A DNA stretch of 53,843 nt from an uncultured Porphyromonas sp. GTDB lineage: Bacteria > Bacteroidota > Bacteroidia > Bacteroidales > Porphyromonadaceae. Below are positions 42,933-50,463 of the stretch, in pieces. Both the position numbers and the translations under genes were made by a program. The notes under the pieces are model-generated. The model had not been told where the DNA came from, ran no database searches, and was given only the letters and a program-made list of their open reading frames with translations. Within the stretch, counting starts at the first letter, position 1. Each line of letters opens with the position of its first letter. The stretch covers positions 1 through 53,843 of the forward strand of contig CABUDK010000005.1 of assembly GCA_902490315.1 (NCBI GenBank). The letters run 5' to 3'.

Positions 42933-42965
42933 TCTGCTTGTTGCACAGCTTTAAGACTTTACTCT

Positions 42966-43110
42966 CTATTGATCGTTCAGTCCCGCTTTACAATAGATCG
43001 GTAAACTGAAGTGTTTTGCCCCATGGGGCATTTGGAACTTTACCCCTCCAAGCGACCCACGGTTATGATTTTCTGGTATCCTCGTTGGGAAGTTGGATTA
43101 GTGGGTGGAA
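42966..43110 (+). repeat. Long direct repeat, copy 1 (left flank of cassette)
   Basis: It shares with 44105-44284 a near-identical core of about 75 bases (from CAATAGAT through the 12-base palindrome GCCCCATGGGGC to AAGCGACCCACGG), plus a proximal GATCGTTC and a distal TCCTCGTTGGGAAGTTG. Copy 2 has about 40 extra bases between core and distal part. It begins 33 bases after the stop of the preceding plus-strand gene. Confidence 0.88.
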
Positions 43111-43163
43111 TGTACGACATTAGACAAGACTCGCAGAGACTAGGAGGTTCTGGAAGATATATG

Positions 43164-43171
43164 TATCTTTG
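43164..43171 (+). promoter_or_regulatory. -7 box TATCTTTG for the AT-rich cassette gene
   Basis: Exact consensus, 43 bases before the ATG at 43215; it lies outside the direct repeat. Confidence 0.6.
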
Positions 43172-43214
43172 CAGAAGTTTTTTGGAGACGATTTGCAAAC
43201 AACTTTAAACCCAT

Positions 43215-43871
43215 ATGATGAAAAACAGTACTCTAATAATTCTTATTTCCCTTCTGTTTAGCTGGGGCATGCATGCACAGTCTAACGTCAAGTTTAGTGA
43301 TCCTTGCTCAACCTATAAGCCGACCATCTTTCTTAATACTGGCGGCAGGACTAATAGTAGAGCGAGTGTTCAGAGCAACGTCATGCACGTAGACTTTGGA
43401 CGCAATAATGAAACTAGAGCTCCAAAGATAAGGGAAGTTCTTAATAGTAATACTGTGGTTCAAAATGGGTCCTTAAACGTAGATTTTGGATCTATTCAAA
43501 ATATTCAATCTTCACAAAACACTCTGCGTGTCGTAAATGTCAGTTCCAATCATAGGTCTAATTGGCAAAGAGAAAGAAGAAATACAAGCTTTGGAACCAA
43601 CAGTAGTGTTAGATTTCAAGAAGGCTATTTTCGTTCAAATGGAACTTACGTTAATGGACATATGAAAACTAGGCGTAACGACACAAATTGGGATAACTTC
43701 TCTACTAAAGGTAATAGAAATCCTTTTACTGGTTCAAAAGGAACTAGAGCTAAAGACTATTCCATAGAGGCATATAACTATGGTTCTGGAAGAACTATCT
43801 ATACGGGACCTAGGGGAGGGCAGTACTATATCAATAGTAATGGGAATAAGGTCTATGTCCCAAAGAGGTAG
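43215..43871 (+). CDS. Small exported basic protein with PBCV-adaptor-like C-terminus
   Basis: A 218-residue protein with a signal peptide (LIILISLLFSWGMHAQ); start Met 1 or Met 2. It has an internal duplication, VQSNVMHVDFG (52-62) and VQNGSLNVDFG (82-92). Then a motif of the GYxRSNGTYV type occurs at 137-146, with NFSTKGNRNPFTG at 161-173. Finally IYTGPRGGQYYINSNGNKVY (195-214) closely resembles the PBCV-specific basic adaptor domain first named in chlorella viruses. The composition is rich in Asn, Arg and Ser, and the DNA is clearly AT-richer than its neighbours (21 G/C in the 60 bases 43561-43620). Together with flanking direct repeats this suggests acquisition. Function is unknown. Confidence 0.8.
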   Translation: MMKNSTLIILISLLFSWGMHAQSNVKFSDPCSTYKPTIFLNTGGRTNSRASVQSNVMHVDFGRNNETRAPKIREVLNSNTVVQNGSLNVDFGSIQNIQSSQNTLRVVNVSSNHRSNWQRERRNTSFGTNSSVRFQEGYFRSNGTYVNGHMKTRRNDTNWDNFSTKGNRNPFTGSKGTRAKDYSIEAYNYGSGRTIYTGPRGGQYYINSNGNKVYVPKR

Positions 43872-43934
43872 GTACACCTCGATTGTGGCTAATCCCTATT
43901 TTGATACTGTTGCAGATACAATGGAGACACTCAG

Positions 43935-44089
43935 CTACAGCTCCTCCAACGCCTTATCTCCATCAACTATGGAACTCGAAACAGTGACTTCTTCCTTTAC
44001 CGTATCGCCGTTCACTTCAGTTAGTTTTTTTGTGGAAGGCTTTTTTCCCCCAGCACCTCAAAATAGAAATTAGCCTTATTGCACCTCAT
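43935..44089 (-). pseudogene. Small frameshifted ORF (remnant or programmed frameshift)
   Basis: On the minus strand the ATG at 44089 opens MRCNKANFYFEVLGEKSLPQ and stops at 44021, directly after a CAAAAAAAC run. In the -1 frame the reading continues as KKLTEVNGDTVKEEVTVSSS and so on to a stop at 43935. This would give one coherent acidic peptide of about 51 residues. The junction contains A-AAA-AAC in the zero frame, a classic slippery heptamer, but a one-base indel in the homopolymer explains it equally well. No promoter was seen. It is the only gene-like content of 43872-44104. Confidence 0.45.
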
Positions 44090-44104
44090 TGACTACTTGA
44101 CTTG

Positions 44105-44284
44105 CTATCGATCGTTCGGATCTCCTCCGCAACAATAGATAGGTAAACTGAAGTGTTTTGCCCCATGGGGCATTTGGAACTTTACCCTTCCAAGCGACCC
44201 ACGGATATGATTCCCCACGGCTTTGCGATGTTCTTTTGTCTTAGAGGATCTCTCCTCGTTGGGAAGTTGCATTAGTGGGTTGAA
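44105..44284 (+). repeat. Long direct repeat, copy 2 (right flank of cassette)
   Basis: Second copy of the direct repeat at 42966-43110, same orientation, with the palindrome GCCCCATGGGGC at 44160-44171. It differs by a few substitutions and by about 40 additional bases (44209-44251, GATTCCCCACGGCTTTGCG onward). It ends 39 bases before the CotH-like gene, for which no other promoter-like box was found. Confidence 0.88.
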
Positions 44285-44323
44285 AGTGCACTCTCTCCAC
44301 AGTCAACTACAAGTTATCAAGCT

Positions 44324-45733
44324 ATGAGACGCAATTCAATTAGTACAGTGATCCTGCTGACGCTGGGCGTGATGCTTACGGTGCTGCTGCCTTGTCGTGG
44401 ACAGAGTGATGCGGAGCTGCCCTCCGACGCTACGGTGGAGCCGTCACAGACTATCCCTATCATGTATATCACTACGGCCGATGGCAAGCCGATCATTACG
44501 AAGAAAGAGTATAAGCGAGCTACGTTTTACATTACCGACCCCGCTGGGAAGGTGAGTTTAGGCACTGCCACTGAGCCCTTAGGGATGAACATTCGTGGCA
44601 GAGGTCACTCCTCGTGGAAGGGGGACAAGAAGCCCTATAAGCTCAAGCTGGACGAGAAGCTGTCACTCATGGGTATGCCGAAGAATAAGCACTGGGCACT
44701 CCTGAAGTTTTGGGCACCGACGATGGCTGGCATGAAGCTTGGCGAGCTGATGGGGATGGCTTGGACGCCCTCCACAAAGCCGATTGAGGTGATGCTCAAT
44801 GGCGACTATATCGGTCTCTACTTGCTGACGGAGACGATACGGATCGGAAAGAATCGTGTCAACATCTACGAGCAGCCGGACAATAACGAGGATGCAGCTA
44901 CCATCCCGGGGGGCTGGCTTGTAGAGGTGGACAACTATAAGGAGCAGAACCAAATTAGCTTTAGAGAGAATGACCTCTGGATCATCAACATCACTTATCA
45001 CTCACCGAAGGTGCTCTCGACGGCACAGCGGGATTGGCTGACTGATGAGTTTAAGGGAATCAACGATGATATCTATGCTCCGAACAAAGCGACTAGTCGC
45101 TGGAAGGATCGTATCGATGTAGATGCGATGGCTCGCTTTTTCATCATTCAGGAGGTTATGGACAATCCCGATGGCTTCCACGGGAGCTTTTACCTGCACA
45201 AAGATCAGGGCGAGGGGAGCAAGTGGGTGGCAGGTCCTATCTGGGATCTTACCTGCATGAATCGTGAGAAAACGGACTACACCTTTAGGATGAAGGTGCA
45301 CTATGTCTTTGCGCCTCACTGGATCGGGGAGTTACTTAAGGACGAAGACTTTAGCTCAGCCGTCTGCAGGGTATGGAAAGAGGCGCACCCCGTGCTTTCT
45401 GATGAGTGGATGCGCTACTTGGAGAGCTGCTTTGCCCCTTATGAGGAGGCTTATCAGCGGGACAAGCAGCGCTGGTCTGGGGGAACCTTTAAGCCCCTGC
45501 ATAGTGCAGCAGAGGAGCTTACGACTGCCCTTCGGCGGAATGTAGACTGGTTCGATAAACACCTGCCAGTCACTCCTAATGCCATTGCGCCCGTAGTGCC
45601 GACCGCTGGTCGCCACATCGTCTACACGATGTCGGGTGAAGTCGTGCGCATCGCTGAGGCTTACGATGAAGCTATGCGTGATCTACCGCCAGGAGTCTAT
45701 ATCGTGGACAACAGCAAGGTGATCGTCCCGTAA
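44324..45733 (+). CDS. CotH-family exported protein with T9SS-like C-terminus
   Basis: A 469-residue exported protein (signal peptide around VILLTLGVMLTVLLPCRGQ). It has the CotH order of motifs: GMNIRGRGHSSWKGDKKPYK (substrate loop), LLKFWAPTMAGMKLGE, GDYIGLYLLTETIRIG, GGWLVEVDNYKEQ, FFIIQEVMDNPDGF and GPIWDLTCMNR. CotH proteins are atypical kinases of spore coats and bacterial surfaces. Here the metal-site DxD-type signature reads WDLTC, so catalytic activity is uncertain. The C-terminus (HIVYTMSGEVVRI, LPPGVYIVDN) resembles a type IX secretion sorting domain. It is convergent with rpoC. Confidence 0.88.
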   Translation: MRRNSISTVILLTLGVMLTVLLPCRGQSDAELPSDATVEPSQTIPIMYITTADGKPIITKKEYKRATFYITDPAGKVSLGTATEPLGMNIRGRGHSSWKGDKKPYKLKLDEKLSLMGMPKNKHWALLKFWAPTMAGMKLGELMGMAWTPSTKPIEVMLNGDYIGLYLLTETIRIGKNRVNIYEQPDNNEDAATIPGGWLVEVDNYKEQNQISFRENDLWIINITYHSPKVLSTAQRDWLTDEFKGINDDIYAPNKATSRWKDRIDVDAMARFFIIQEVMDNPDGFHGSFYLHKDQGEGSKWVAGPIWDLTCMNREKTDYTFRMKVHYVFAPHWIGELLKDEDFSSAVCRVWKEAHPVLSDEWMRYLESCFAPYEEAYQRDKQRWSGGTFKPLHSAAEELTTALRRNVDWFDKHLPVTPNAIAPVVPTAGRHIVYTMSGEVVRIAEAYDEAMRDLPPGVYIVDNSKVIVP

Positions 45734-45788
45734 GAACGCGTGGCGTATCGTCCGCTGTAGGAACGTACGGCAGTGTCTAGCGGAAGAC

Positions 45789-45863
45789 CGTCCGTTGTGT
45801 CAAAGGCTACGGTGCCCAATACCCGTCATGACGTTTTACAACGGACGCTCAGACCGAGCGTCC
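45789..45863. other. Paired hairpins in the CotH-rpoC gap
   Basis: Inverted repeat CGTCCGTTGT/ACAACGGACG (45789-45798 with 45838-45847) and GGACGCTC/GAGCGTCC (45843-45863) share bases, so they are mutually exclusive. No T run follows. The gap 45734-46069 otherwise holds only the bidirectional terminator; the role of these hairpins is unknown. Confidence 0.45.
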
Positions 45864-45921
45864 CTACAATGGGTTACACGTCTCGTCTTCCTATATCTAG
45901 GCTCGGTCGAAGGGGCATAAC

Positions 45922-45977
45922 AAAAGGAAGGCTCGCCTCATGAGGTCGTGTGGACCTGTAAGGCGAGCCTTCCTTTT
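45922..45977. terminator. Bidirectional terminator for cotH-like gene and rpoC
   Basis: A 17-bp perfect inverted repeat (AAAAGGAAGGCTCGCCT with AGGCGAGCCTTCCTTTT), with a 22-base loop containing AGGTC/GACCT. A runs on the 5' side and T runs on the 3' side make it usable in both directions. Confidence 0.9.
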
Positions 45978-46069
45978 CGTTGCTTGTATCTATGAGGAGG
46001 CTATAGAGAGCGTTCCTGAGATAATCTTTACTTTAGAGCTGTCGTGCGAGAAGATCTGTGAGGCCCTTG

Positions 46070-49000
46070 TTACTTAGCGGGAGCGGTCTCGGAGGCTTTC
46101 TCCTCGTCGAGTTTCTTGGCGCGGTAGCTGGCGTCAGATCCTGTCTGACGGCTCTGTGCCTCGATCTCTTCATGCTCCTTCTGCGACATTACGAGAAGCT
46201 TGTCATACTCGGGTAGACCTGTACCGGCAGGGATCAGGTGACCGCAGATGACATTCTCCTTGATGCCCTCGAGCTTGTCTTCCTTGCCCGATATGGCAGC
46301 ATCGTTGAGTACCTTAGAGGTCTCCTGGAAGGATGCAGCTGAGATGAATCCTCTCGTCTGTAGCGCAGCTTTTGTGATACCTTGTAGGATCTGATTGGTC
46401 GTAGCAGGCATCGCATCACGTGCTATAGCGGGCTTGAGGTCACGACGCTTGAGGGAGCTATTCTCATCACGTAGCTTACGGCTAGAGATGATCTGTCCAG
46501 GCTTCATGGTGGTGGAGTCACCGGCGTCGGTGATTACCTTCATGCCCCAGAGCTTGTCGTTTTCTTCAGAATCCTCGTTTTTGTCCACAATCTGCTGTGG
46601 CATTAGGAGGGTGTCTCCTGGATCGATGACCTGTACCTTGCGCATCATCTGACGGACGATCACCTCAAAGTGCTTATCGTTGATCTTCACACCTTGTAGA
46701 CGATAGACGTCCTGAACCTCGTTGACGATGTACTCCTGTACGGCCGTGGGGCCCTGGATGGCGAGGATGTCGGCTGGCGTGACAGCGCCCTCGGAGAGGG
46801 GCATACCGGCACGTACATAGTCGCCAGGCTGTACGAGGATCTGCTTCGTAAGTGGTACGAAGTACTTACGGATCTCACCTAGACGGGAGGTGATGGAGAT
46901 CTCTTGATTGCCACGCTTGACACCAGCGAAGTCAATGGTACCATCGATCTCTGCTACGACAGCAGGACTCGAAGGATTGCGTGCCTCAAAGAGCTCCTGA
47001 ACGCGAGGTAGACCACCCGTGATATCACCAGCACCCGAGATAGCGCGAGGCGTCTTGGTGATGATGTCGCCCTGTGTGATCATATCGCCATCTTCCTTGA
47101 CGAGGTGAGCACCGACGGGGAGATTGTACGAGCGCAGTACATTGCCCTTGTCGTCTAGTATCTGAGCCGTCGGGATGAGATTGTTCTTGACACCTTGCTT
47201 GCGAATGATGACGATCTCTTTGTGCGAAGCACTCTCGTCAGTCTCGTACTCAAAGGTGACCTTCTCGACAAGATTCTCGAAGACAAGACGCCCAGAGAAC
47301 TCAGAGATAAGAGCTGTATTGTGTGGGTCAAAGTTGAGCAGCGTGTCGTCCTTGCTGACGGTAGCCCCGTTTGCAAAGAAGATGGTGCTGGCATAGGGTA
47401 CCAGCTCGTGCTGAAGTATGACGCCAGTCTTGGGGTCTAGGATGCGTAGCTCAGCAGTACGATTGACCACGATGTGTGCGGGTCTCATATTACCATCTCG
47501 TCCAGCACGCTCCACGTCTACGTAGCGTATATCTGAGTACTCGATGGTACCAGAGAATCGTGCTCGTACGGTAGCATCGGTCTCTTGGTTGCTTGCTGTA
47601 CCACCAGCGTGGAAGGTTCGTAGCGTAAGCTGCGTACCAGGCTCACCGATAGCTTGCGCTGCGATGACACCGACTACCTCACCGCGCTGTACGAGCTTGT
47701 TGGTAGCGAGGTTGCGACCGTAGCACTTGGCGCAGACACCGTTTTTCGTTTCGCAGGTGAGTACAGAGCGTACCTCGACGGTCTCGATGCCAGCAGCGTT
47801 GATAGCAGCCACAACCGTCTCGTTGATTTCTTCACCAGCACGTACGATGTACTCTCCAGTCTCGGGGTGCTTGATGTCATGAACGGAGGTACGACCGAGG
47901 ATGCGCTCACCTAGAGTAGCGACGACGGTACTGTTTTTCATCACGTCAGACATCTCGATGCCTCGTAGTGTGCCGCAGTCCTCCTCAGAGATGACGACAT
48001 CGTGCGAAACGTCTACGAGACGACGGGTCAGGTAACCAGCATCTGCCGTCTTAAGGGCGGTATCGGCTAGACCCTTACGAGCACCGTGAGAGGAGATAAA
48101 GTACTCCAGCACGGAGAGTCCCTCCTTGAAGTTGGAGAGGATAGGGTTCTCAATGACCTGTCCACCGCCTGAACCACTCTTCTGAGGCTTAGCCATCAGA
48201 CCGCGGATACCAGCGAGCTGACGAATCTGCTCCTTCGATCCACGAGCTCCCGAATCCATCATCATGAAGATGTTGTTGAAGCCCTCGTCGTCCTGAGCTA
48301 GCTGCCTCATCAGCGAAGCAGTTATCTTGTTCGACACATTACTCCACGTATCGATGATCTGGTTGTATCGCTCCGTATTGGTTATGAAGCCCTCGTTGTA
48401 CTGAGCAAAGATCTCCTCGACACGCTCATTGCCCTCAGCAACGAGTTTCTCCTTGTCCTTAGGAATGACGACGTCTTGCAGACGGAATGAGAGACCTCCC
48501 TTGAATGCCATGTGGTATCCGAGGTTCTTGATCTTGTCCAGGAACTGTGCGGTCTTGGCAAAGCCACACACCTTGATCACATTGGAGATGATGGAGCGGA
48601 GAGTGCCTTTACCTAGGGTCTCGTTGATGTAACCAACCTCGGTGGGGACGTTTTCATTGACCATGATACGTCCCATAGAGGTTTCGATAATCTTGCTGAC
48701 GAGCTGGTCGCCCTCGAGGACGTTATGGATCAGGACATTGATCGGAGCGTGAATGTCTAGCTTGCCCTCGTTGTATGCAATCCTAGCCTCCTCGACTCCA
48801 TAGAAGGTGAGCCCGCTACCCTTGACTCCCTTGCGGATCTTGGTGATATAGTAGAGTCCCAAGACCATATCCTGTGAAGGCACGGTAATAGGTGCACCAT
48901 TGGCAGGGTTGAGAATATTATGTGAGGCGAGCATGAGTAGCTGAGCCTCGAGGATAGCTTCGTTGCCTAGGGGTAGGTGTACAGCCATCTGGTCACCATC

Positions 49001-50419
49001 GAAGTCGGCGTTGAAAGCGGTACAAGCCAAGGGGTGTAGCTGAATAGCCTTGCCCTCGATCATCTTAGGCTGGAAGGCTTGTATACCTAGACGGTGTAGT
49101 GTCGGAGCACGGTTGAGCAATACGGGGTGCCCCTTCATAACGTTCTCAAGGATCTCCCAGATGACGTTGTCACGACGATCTACGATACGCTTAGCGCTCT
49201 TGACTGTCTTGACGACTCCACGCTCGATGAGCTTGCGAATGATAAAGGGCTTGTAGAGCTCAGCAGCCATATCCTTGGGTAGACCGCACTCATGCATCTG
49301 TAGCTCAGGACCGACGACGATGACGGAACGTGCAGAGTAGTCTACACGCTTACCGAGTAGGTTCTGACGGAAACGACCGGGCTTACCCTTGAGACTGTCT
49401 GAGAGAGACTTGAGAGGACGGTTGTTTTCGCCTTTGAATGCACTTGACTTACGTGAGTTGTCGAGGAGTGAGTCGACAGCCTCCTGGAGCATGCGCTTCT
49501 CATTGCGAATGATCACCTCGGGGACGCTCTGCTCTAGAAGTCGCTTGAGACGATTGTTACGCAGGATGACACGACGATAGAGCTCGTTGAGATCGCTTGT
49601 TGCAAAGCGACCACCATCGAGCGGTACAAGTGGACGTAGATCGGGCGGTATGACTGGTACCACCTTGAGGATCATCCACTCGGGACGGTTGATATCTTTG
49701 GAAGCTCGGAAGGACTCGACGACGTTGAGTCGCTTGAGTGCGTCTAGACGGCGCTGCTGTGAGGTCTCGGTCTGAGCCTTGTCACGGAGCTCGTAGGAGA
49801 GAGTGTCTAGATCTAGATTGGAGAGCATCTCATAGAGTGCCTCTGCACCGATCTTTGCGACAAACTTGTCTGGGTCACTCTCTGGCAGGTCGTAGTTGTC
49901 TGGATGGCTCTGATCGATCTCGTCTAGCTTGGCCTGATACTCCTCCTCGGTAAGTATTGTATTGACCTCTAGATCAGAGACACCGCTCTGCAGTACGATA
50001 TACTTCTCGTAGTAGATGATCGCCTCAAGGTCTTTAGACTTGAGGTTGAGCAGAGAGGCAAGCTTGTTAGGTAGACTACGGAAATACCAAATATGCGCTA
50101 CGGGTACAGCGAGCTTGATATGTCCAGTACGCTCACGACGCACTTTCTTCTCCGTAACCTCTACACCACAACGGTCGCAGATGGTACCACGGAAGCGTAT
50201 GCGCTTGAACTTACCACAGTTGCACTCGTAATCTTTGACTGGACCGAAGATTCTTTCGCAGAAGAGTCCGTCACGTACTGGCTTGTATGTTTTATAGTCA
50301 AGAGTATTCGGATTCGTAACCTCTCCATGTGATGCCGCTAGGATCTCCTCAGGGGATGCCAGGGAGAGCCTAATGGATGAAAAGGTGGTCTTGCTCTTAG
50401 GGGCTGTCTTGTATGCCAT
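46070..50419 (-). CDS. rpoC: DNA-directed RNA polymerase subunit beta'
   Basis: A 1449-residue subunit of RNA polymerase. The zinc-binding cysteines of the clamp are in CNCGKFKRIRFRGTICDRC (66-84). The catalytic magnesium motif NADFDGDQ is at 470-477. The bridge-helix and trigger-loop region and the second zinc site (CETKNGVCAKC) are present. The length is normal for Bacteroidota. It lies 44 bases downstream of rpoB, as in nearly all bacteria. The acidic or charged tail ends with KKLDEEKASETAPAK. Its transcript should end at the bidirectional terminator at 45922. Confidence 0.99.
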   Translation of the reverse strand: MAYKTAPKSKTTFSSIRLSLASPEEILAASHGEVTNPNTLDYKTYKPVRDGLFCERIFGPVKDYECNCGKFKRIRFRGTICDRCGVEVTEKKVRRERTGHIKLAVPVAHIWYFRSLPNKLASLLNLKSKDLEAIIYYEKYIVLQSGVSDLEVNTILTEEEYQAKLDEIDQSHPDNYDLPESDPDKFVAKIGAEALYEMLSNLDLDTLSYELRDKAQTETSQQRRLDALKRLNVVESFRASKDINRPEWMILKVVPVIPPDLRPLVPLDGGRFATSDLNELYRRVILRNNRLKRLLEQSVPEVIIRNEKRMLQEAVDSLLDNSRKSSAFKGENNRPLKSLSDSLKGKPGRFRQNLLGKRVDYSARSVIVVGPELQMHECGLPKDMAAELYKPFIIRKLIERGVVKTVKSAKRIVDRRDNVIWEILENVMKGHPVLLNRAPTLHRLGIQAFQPKMIEGKAIQLHPLACTAFNADFDGDQMAVHLPLGNEAILEAQLLMLASHNILNPANGAPITVPSQDMVLGLYYITKIRKGVKGSGLTFYGVEEARIAYNEGKLDIHAPINVLIHNVLEGDQLVSKIIETSMGRIMVNENVPTEVGYINETLGKGTLRSIISNVIKVCGFAKTAQFLDKIKNLGYHMAFKGGLSFRLQDVVIPKDKEKLVAEGNERVEEIFAQYNEGFITNTERYNQIIDTWSNVSNKITASLMRQLAQDDEGFNNIFMMMDSGARGSKEQIRQLAGIRGLMAKPQKSGSGGGQVIENPILSNFKEGLSVLEYFISSHGARKGLADTALKTADAGYLTRRLVDVSHDVVISEEDCGTLRGIEMSDVMKNSTVVATLGERILGRTSVHDIKHPETGEYIVRAGEEINETVVAAINAAGIETVEVRSVLTCETKNGVCAKCYGRNLATNKLVQRGEVVGVIAAQAIGEPGTQLTLRTFHAGGTASNQETDATVRARFSGTIEYSDIRYVDVERAGRDGNMRPAHIVVNRTAELRILDPKTGVILQHELVPYASTIFFANGATVSKDDTLLNFDPHNTALISEFSGRLVFENLVEKVTFEYETDESASHKEIVIIRKQGVKNNLIPTAQILDDKGNVLRSYNLPVGAHLVKEDGDMITQGDIITKTPRAISGAGDITGGLPRVQELFEARNPSSPAVVAEIDGTIDFAGVKRGNQEISITSRLGEIRKYFVPLTKQILVQPGDYVRAGMPLSEGAVTPADILAIQGPTAVQEYIVNEVQDVYRLQGVKINDKHFEVIVRQMMRKVQVIDPGDTLLMPQQIVDKNEDSEENDKLWGMKVITDAGDSTTMKPGQIISSRKLRDENSSLKRRDLKPAIARDAMPATTNQILQGITKAALQTRGFISAASFQETSKVLNDAAISGKEDKLEGIKENVICGHLIPAGTGLPEYDKLLVMSQKEHEEIEAQSRQTGSDASYRAKKLDEEKASETAPAK

Positions 50420-50463
50420 AACTTAAGTCTGACTATATATAGTGTGTAAGGATAGGGGAGGGA

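Noticed and set aside
42966..44284. Insertion sequence ends
   Set aside because: The repeats are direct, not inverted, and no transposase gene or remnant lies between them.
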